DNA from: JAJDZL01 sp965220665 | GTDB lineage: Bacteria; Pseudomonadota; Gammaproteobacteria; Arenicellales; JAJDZL01 | Direction: 5' to 3' | NCBI GenBank assembly: GCA_965220665.1 | Contig: CBDCQQ010000004.1 | Coordinates: 930,001 to 994,000 of the forward strand | Length of the DNA stretch: 64,000 bases | Shown here: piece after piece, positions 63,314-64,000 of the stretch | Layout of the letters: every line of letters starts with the position of its first letter | How positions within the stretch are numbered: position 1 is the stretch's first letter | The notes under the pieces: generated by a model | Told to the model about the DNA's origin: nothing | Seen by the model: the letters and a program-made list of their open reading frames with translations, nothing else | Database searches by the model: none | Translations under genes and position numbers: made by a program

Positions 63314-63900
63314 TGGCACAGAAAGCTCCGGTGAAATCATACCGAAAAGGCAAGTTACTGGTCGGTCTGTTCAAGAAGTTCCTGAGCGACGAAAACATGG
63401 TTCATCAAAGCTCGCTGAGGCAACAAGGCTGAATGCCCAAAATGCTGAACGGACAATATTCAGGATAAAACTACTCACCCACAGATACGGATTCGATGCC
63501 GTAAGTGTCGTAAATTCTTTTCGACAACGGCCTGCACCACCATGCAGAGTTCCAGTCTCGGTTATCAGACCCGAGCAGTTGCGATCTACCAGATGTCTAC
63601 AAATCTCAAAGGCGTATCAAGCATGAAACTGCCTCGCGATCTGAACATCACGCAGAAACACGCCTGGCGCCTAGCTCACCACATTCGGGAGACTTTCAAT
63701 GATGGCCAGGAACTGTCATCAGTCATAAGTATCTTAATCGGAATGTCATGAAATTCTCCAACCGATACAATAACCGACCACTTGACACCAAACCGAAGAT
63801 GGCGAGAATCGCTAACAGAATGATAGGCAAGCGTTTCTTTTGGATTAACGCCACACGTGACTCGGGCAGATTAAGCAACCATCCAGCAGTCAGCCATTAG
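63314..63900 (+). pseudogene. IS1595-family transposase, frameshifted and internally deleted
   Basis: Starts MAQKAPVKSYRKGKLLVGLF, the family N-terminus. After a frameshift near 63400 it reads WFIKAR-stop-GNKAECPKC-stop-TDNIQ, where the stops replace Trp and Gly codons. The zinc-ribbon continues IRIRCRKCRKFFST, then AIYQMSTNLKGVSSMKLPRD and LNITQKHAWRLAHHIRE. The catalytic centre is deleted and the frame resumes at KFSNRYNNRPLDTKPKMARI and ANRMIGKRFFW, stopping at 63900. The C-terminal type differs from the relic at 25.8 kb. The last 100 bases of the window hold no gene that I recognise. Confidence 0.8.
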
Positions 63901-64000
63901 GGTTTCATATTGGAAGGATTCTTATCCAACCAAAAAAGCTACCGCTGCGAACTCGATCCGTTCTTCAACCGGCTGATTTCGCTCAGTGTCAGGCTGGTCA

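Noticed and set aside
1..64000. CRISPR arrays, rRNA and tRNA genes
   Set aside because: No regularly spaced repeats, and no rRNA or tRNA-like sequence noticed on either strand; a dedicated tRNA scan was not possible.

Overview
The window looks like a moderately AT-rich gammaproteobacterial chromosome. Evidence: the neighbourhood folB / plsY / tsaD, the rpe-trpE order, a nadA-hemH run, and a general L-amino-acid (Aap) transporter plus two oligopeptide-type ABC transporters. No rRNA, tRNA or CRISPR array was seen. A striking trait is the amount of recent and decayed mobile DNA: two near-identical 1959-bp insertion sequences, one IS481-like element, and relics of IS1595, ISAs1/DUF4338 and IS1380 types, with many truncated host genes. 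This suggests a genome under relaxed selection or with active transposition. The species cannot be named from sequence alone.

Layout. 1-3.2 kb is accessory: the tail of a DprA-like gene, an AAA/DUF4143 ATPase with a palindrome at its 5' end, and a decayed phd-vapC toxin-antitoxin pair. 3.3-21.3 kb is mainly core: pteridine reductase, folB, an inserted three-gene unknown operon (4.5-6.4 kb), plsY, tsaD, a bacterial voltage-gated cation channel overlapping trpE, rpe, a DegP-type protease, and a nadA-hemH-addB-addA operon. 21.3-33.8 kb is a transposon-rich region: a nickel superoxide dismutase gene cut by an IS, an IS481-like element, an AbiE toxin-antitoxin pair, the second IS copy, a DUF1989 gene, then relics of metC, a DUF4338/ISAs1 transposase and hsdM, followed by a HEPN/MNT pair.

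33.8-39.5 kb carries lipA and aapJQMP. 40.1-42.9 kb is a compact cassette with overlapping genes: a DUF3696-type AAA ATPase, a PIN nuclease, an Rnl2-like RNA ligase and a tiny fourth ORF. It is bracketed by two copies of the 5' end of a sulfatase gene. This cassette is the best candidate for an undescribed system: an ATPase-controlled RNase encoded together with an RNA-sealing enzyme. 44.4-49.0 kb has an S51 (cyanophycinase-like) protein lacking the usual nucleophile motif, a NorD/NorQ-like VWA-MoxR pair without nitric oxide reductase genes, and a divergent membrane-anchored cupredoxin.

49.2-60.1 kb is a double peptide/nickel-type ABC transporter locus. One Tat-exported binding protein lies on the plus strand. 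Convergent to it is a seven-gene minus-strand run: binding protein, two permeases, a fused double ATPase, then two more permeases and another fused double ATPase. The right end holds a fumarylacetoacetate-hydrolase family enzyme, an IS1380 relic, a MITE-like element, a GntR/FCD regulator and an internally deleted IS1595 transposase.

All family assignments are by reading motifs and overall resemblance; no database search was run.
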